Shown here one piece after another: positions 24,300-26,755 of a DNA stretch of 26,755 nt. Numbering within the stretch: the first letter of the stretch is position 1; the number at the start of each line of letters is the position of its first letter. The stretch is from JBKECY01 sp047975025 (GTDB taxonomy: Bacteria; Bacillota; Clostridia; Lachnospirales; Lachnospiraceae): NCBI GenBank assembly GCA_047975025.1, contig JBKECY010000036.1, forward strand, positions 1 through 26,755. The letters run 5' to 3'. The notes under the pieces are model-generated. The model was not told the origin of the DNA. It did no database searches and saw nothing but the letters and a program-made list of their open reading frames with translations. The position numbers and the translations under genes were made by a program.

Positions 24300-25238
24300 T
24301 TATAAAGAATGCACCGTATGTATGCTGTTAATGATGTTATGATTTTGCTGGCGATATTTTTTAGGAGTACAATTAAAAGTCTCGCGAAAAACTTTGCTAA
24401 AATAGCTGTTGGAGCTAAAACCACATTTCTCACTAATCGTAATTACACTAAAATTCGTTTGAAGTAACATACCGGCAGCCATGCGTATCCGATAGGCGTT
24501 TAAATAATTTATAGGAGATATTCCGATGCATTCGCTGAAGCAGCGCATACATTCTCTTGTGCTTATGTTAGCGGCTCGAGCAATGTCTGAAAGCGTTAAT
24601 TTTTCATTGTAAAACTCATGAATGAGTTTTAGCATGACCTTTATCCGGACGCTGTCGGTATTGTTGCTGGAAGTATGTGTGGCAAAAAAATCCGCATTTT
24701 CTTCTAACATCAAATACCAAAAATGGCTTAAATTTGCACGTATCTCAAACTCATATCCGAAGTTTTCTGTTTCGCATACTTTAGTGCTGTTTAAAATAAG
24801 ATTTAACATTTGCCGCTTTTTGCTGCTATCCCGCTGAATTGTGTAGGTTGTAAAATCCTTGCACTTTGTAATGGGAGCCATGTATTTGCGCTCAAAAAAA
24901 CTATTATGTATTCCGGATAAAAAATGCATGTCAAAAAAATGGGCATACAGGCGGCAGTTTTGCATGTTGTTTTTGGCATGCACACTATGCGGGATGCTTG
25001 CGTTAATAAAAATAGCCTCTCCCTTTTGAAGTGTAACGGTTTCATTTGTTGTGCTGAACTCAATTTCCCCCTCTTCAATATAATCGATTTCAAAGAATGG
25101 GTGCCAGTGCCAAGCAATCGTCTTATTTATAAAATGGTCCATTTCTGCATGCAAGCATACATGCGGAAAATCCTCAGGATTTATTGGCAAGATTTCTTCC
25201 TTGTTTTTGGCCAAATTTGCTTTTGATATTATAATCAT
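24300..25238 (-). CDS. AraC-family transcriptional regulator
   Basis: Regulator with an N-terminal cupin-type sensing domain (about 25-110; H44, H46 in AWHWHPFFEIDYIEEGEIEF and the later IPHSVHA) and a C-terminal double helix-turn-helix. The two HTH elements are LTLSDIARAANISTRECMRCFSE and FSVITISEKCGFSSNSYFSKVFRE, followed by the usual PKKYRQ. 312 residues; ATG 25238 lies eight bases after GAGGT. It is on the same strand just upstream of the TetR-led transporter operon, with about 170 bp between, and may activate it or answer the same signal. The sensed compound is unknown. Confidence 0.88.
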   Translation of the reverse strand: MIIISKANLAKNKEEILPINPEDFPHVCLHAEMDHFINKTIAWHWHPFFEIDYIEEGEIEFSTTNETVTLQKGEAIFINASIPHSVHAKNNMQNCRLYAHFFDMHFLSGIHNSFFERKYMAPITKCKDFTTYTIQRDSSKKRQMLNLILNSTKVCETENFGYEFEIRANLSHFWYLMLEENADFFATHTSSNNTDSVRIKVMLKLIHEFYNEKLTLSDIARAANISTRECMRCFSECIGISPINYLNAYRIRMAAGMLLQTNFSVITISEKCGFSSNSYFSKVFRETFNCTPKKYRQQNHNIINSIHTVHSL

Positions 25239-25431
25239 AATACTTACCTCAACGATGCTATAAAATTTCTATAATAATCACTATATAGTTTATGATTAAA
25301 ATAGTCCGTATATTTACATTTTGCTTCTATATCTGCCTTTAATAAAAAGTTGGTTTATTTATAATATAAATTATGAGTTTAATTAGTTACAGATAGTTAC
25401 TTTATCTTTAGTTAAAGGAGCAAAGTTGATA

Positions 25432-25692
25432 ATGGTTTTTAAAATTCGGTTGCGGAGTTTCTCTGATTTTAAAAAATATAGTGTGTTTTTAGAAAAATTT
25501 TCATTTTGTGGATTTATTAAAGCAGATAATTACATATTTGATGCCAGAGATATTTTGCTTATCTTCGATAAATGCCAAAACAGTACATGTGTTCAACTAA
25601 AATTAACTATTTGGTTACTCGAAGATACATCAGCAATAAAGAAGTATATAATATCATCAGGTCTGCTTAATAAGTGCGTGGGGGTGCAGTAG
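25432..25692 (+). CDS. HPr-like small protein without the phosphorylation residues
   Basis: 86 residues, the size of PTS phosphocarrier HPr, with a similar pattern: an N-terminal strand (MVFKIRLRSFSDFKKY), a middle strand plus short helix (NYIFDARDILLIFD, compare the family's YVVDAKSILGIFS) and a C-terminal helix (DTSAIKKYIISSGLL). The active-site HARPA segment is absent, so it cannot carry phosphate at the usual histidine. At the position of regulatory Ser46 there is D40 (ARDIL). The ATG at 25432 was chosen because it matches HPr-like starts; TTG at 25426 is closer to the AAAGGAG site (25414-25420) and is a real alternative. The last 26 bases overlap the end of the convergent LacI-type gene. 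The family call is from pattern recognition only. Confidence 0.6.
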   Translation: MVFKIRLRSFSDFKKYSVFLEKFSFCGFIKADNYIFDARDILLIFDKCQNSTCVQLKLTIWLLEDTSAIKKYIISSGLLNKCVGVQ

Positions 25693-26638
25693 ATGCTCGC
25701 AAAACCAGCTCAGCCGGAACCATTGAAATACGTATGACAGAGTCTCCTTCAATAATCTCATGTAATCTCATAACAGACAAATATCCAAGTTCCTGTTTGG
25801 GGATTCGCATAGTAGTCAGTGCGGGAGAAAACAATGTACATACGAGTGAATCGTCAAATCCAATAACGGAGACATCTTCCGGAACATGTATGTTAAGTTC
25901 GGAAAAAGCACGTAAGGCACCTGTCGCAATAATATCGTTATCTGCAAAAAAAGCGGTTGGCAGCTGACGATTTTGTTGAAAGGCCTGCAGGCATCTGTGA
26001 TAACATTCATCTACAAAAATAGGTAAGGACAAAATATCAGATGGTGAAATAGCTATACCCAGAGCATTGGTGATCTGAGTAAAGGCAGCCTGTCTTTCCG
26101 GGATTGCCCCGGTTAGTTCATTACTGCACAAGTAGCCAATCTTAGTGTGTCCCAGACTGACAAGATGCTGAAGTGCCTGATAAACACTATTTAAATTTTC
26201 GACTGCGATCGTATTTATAGGGAAAGAAGTAATTCTTGAATCAAGGAGAACTACAGGAACTTTGGCTGACTGCAGAATATTTGATTTTGCAGGGTCATAT
26301 TCTGAAGCCAGAAAAATGATCCCATCCACATCGTTAGGGTCAACTGAATGAATAAAATCAGGCAAATCATACTCACTGATATTAGTAATATTCAAATTAT
26401 ATCCTAAACGCTTAATCCCTAAATCTATTCCATCAAATACTTTGCTGAAAAAATCGTCGACAGCTTCAAATAAGTGGCCGGAGCCTTTATAGCGTGCAAA
26501 TATTATAGTGCGCTTGATGGTAGGAATTACCTGTGAGGAGTCGTGTATTTTGTAGCCATTTTCTTTCAGTAAATCTCCAATACGCTTTCGGGTTTCGATA
26601 TTAACACCAGGTTTGTCGTTATATACTAAAGACACTGT
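25667..26638 (-). pseudogene. LacI-family regulator, 5' end cut off by an insertion sequence
   Basis: The sugar-binding-protein-like effector domain is complete (from about KRTIIFARYKGSGHLFEAVDDFFSKVF to the end, with GYLCSNELTGAIPERQAAF, TAFFADNDIIATGALRAF and VIGFDDS). The DNA-binding domain starts only at TVSLVYNDKPGVNIETRKRIGDLLKENGY. The first 18-20 residues with helix 1 and most of the HTH are missing: the frame meets foreign sequence at 26638/26639, where an IS end begins. The longest remaining frame begins at a GTG inside the HTH (26635) without a ribosome site. The regulator should no longer bind DNA unless a fused start inside the IS is used. It overlaps the HPr-like gene convergently. 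Confidence 0.82.
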
Positions 26639-26755
26639 TGGAGTGCCCCCCGATCTTTGTACCAGTGGAAGAGTTAGTTTTGATATGATAAACTAACAAA
26701 AAGGAGCAGTACAAAAATGGGAAAAGCAAGGTACACAACGGAGCAAATCATCGTC
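26639..26755 (+). mobile_element. Left end of an IS3-type insertion sequence (runs off window)
   Basis: Starts at TGGAGTGCCCCCCGATCTTT (26639 onward), in the style of IS3-family terminal repeats (5' TG). It interrupts the LacI-type gene within its HTH codons. A transposase frame begins 78 bases inside. The other end, the terminal repeat and the target duplication are outside the window, so the exact boundary is an estimate. Confidence 0.7.
26717..26755 (+). CDS. IS3-family transposase OrfA, first 13 codons
   Basis: Begins MGKARYTTEQIIV, the typical opening of IS3-group OrfA proteins (basic start, then the (T/E)EQII motif leading to a helix-turn-helix). AAGGAG at 26701-26706 serves as ribosome site with a rather long spacer. 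The rest lies beyond the right edge. Confidence 0.75.
   Translation, partial: MGKARYTTEQIIV

Overview
The window reads as chromosome from a low-to-mid-GC Firmicute, most likely an anaerobic clostridium of the Lachnospiraceae type. The reasons are strong AGGAGG ribosome binding sites, a metG-tatD neighbourhood, a complete bacterial V/A-type ATPase operon, a Trep_Strep/MptD-type ECF transporter and a Mn2+-riboswitch P-type ATPase. This assignment is an inference from gene content; no rRNA marker is present.

Left part (1-6754, mostly + strand): the 3' part of metG; a yybP-ykoY Mn2+ riboswitch with an overlapping intrinsic terminator that controls a P-type ATPase; tatD; a small repeat-bearing membrane protein on the - strand whose 3' end overlaps tatD; and a thioredoxin reductase. 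The pump has the motifs of a Ca2+/Mn2+-ATPase but lacks one acidic site I ligand, which fits metal efflux switched on by Mn2+.

Middle (6755-7370): a 616-bp AT-rich gap between two convergent transcription units. It holds two arrays of four DnaA boxes each, all in one orientation and with almost identical internal spacing. It is the most unusual non-coding element in the window: an origin-like or DnaA-titrating locus without dnaA or dnaN beside it. A strong bidirectional terminator closes it.

V-ATPase operon (15945 down to 7371, - strand): nine subunits in the order G/H-C-I-K-F-E-A-B-D, tightly packed with overlaps, from one promoter. trmB is read divergently, followed by a tRNA-Lys(CTT) gene with its own near-consensus promoter. 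An imperfect 47-bp repeat lies directly after the tRNA and again inside the last codons of the next gene.

Transporter locus (17045-25238, - strand, visibly richer in A+T): an AraC-type regulator, a TetR-type regulator with stacked palindromic operators, two exporter-fold ABC half-transporters (a presumed heterodimer), then the ECF S component, the T component and a double-ATPase A component. The arrangement resembles heme or siderophore uptake loci of Gram-positive bacteria; the substrate is an inference.

Right edge (25432-26755): a small HPr-like protein lacking the HPr phosphorylation residues, and a LacI-type regulator whose DNA-binding N terminus has been cut off by an IS3-like insertion sequence that runs off the window.
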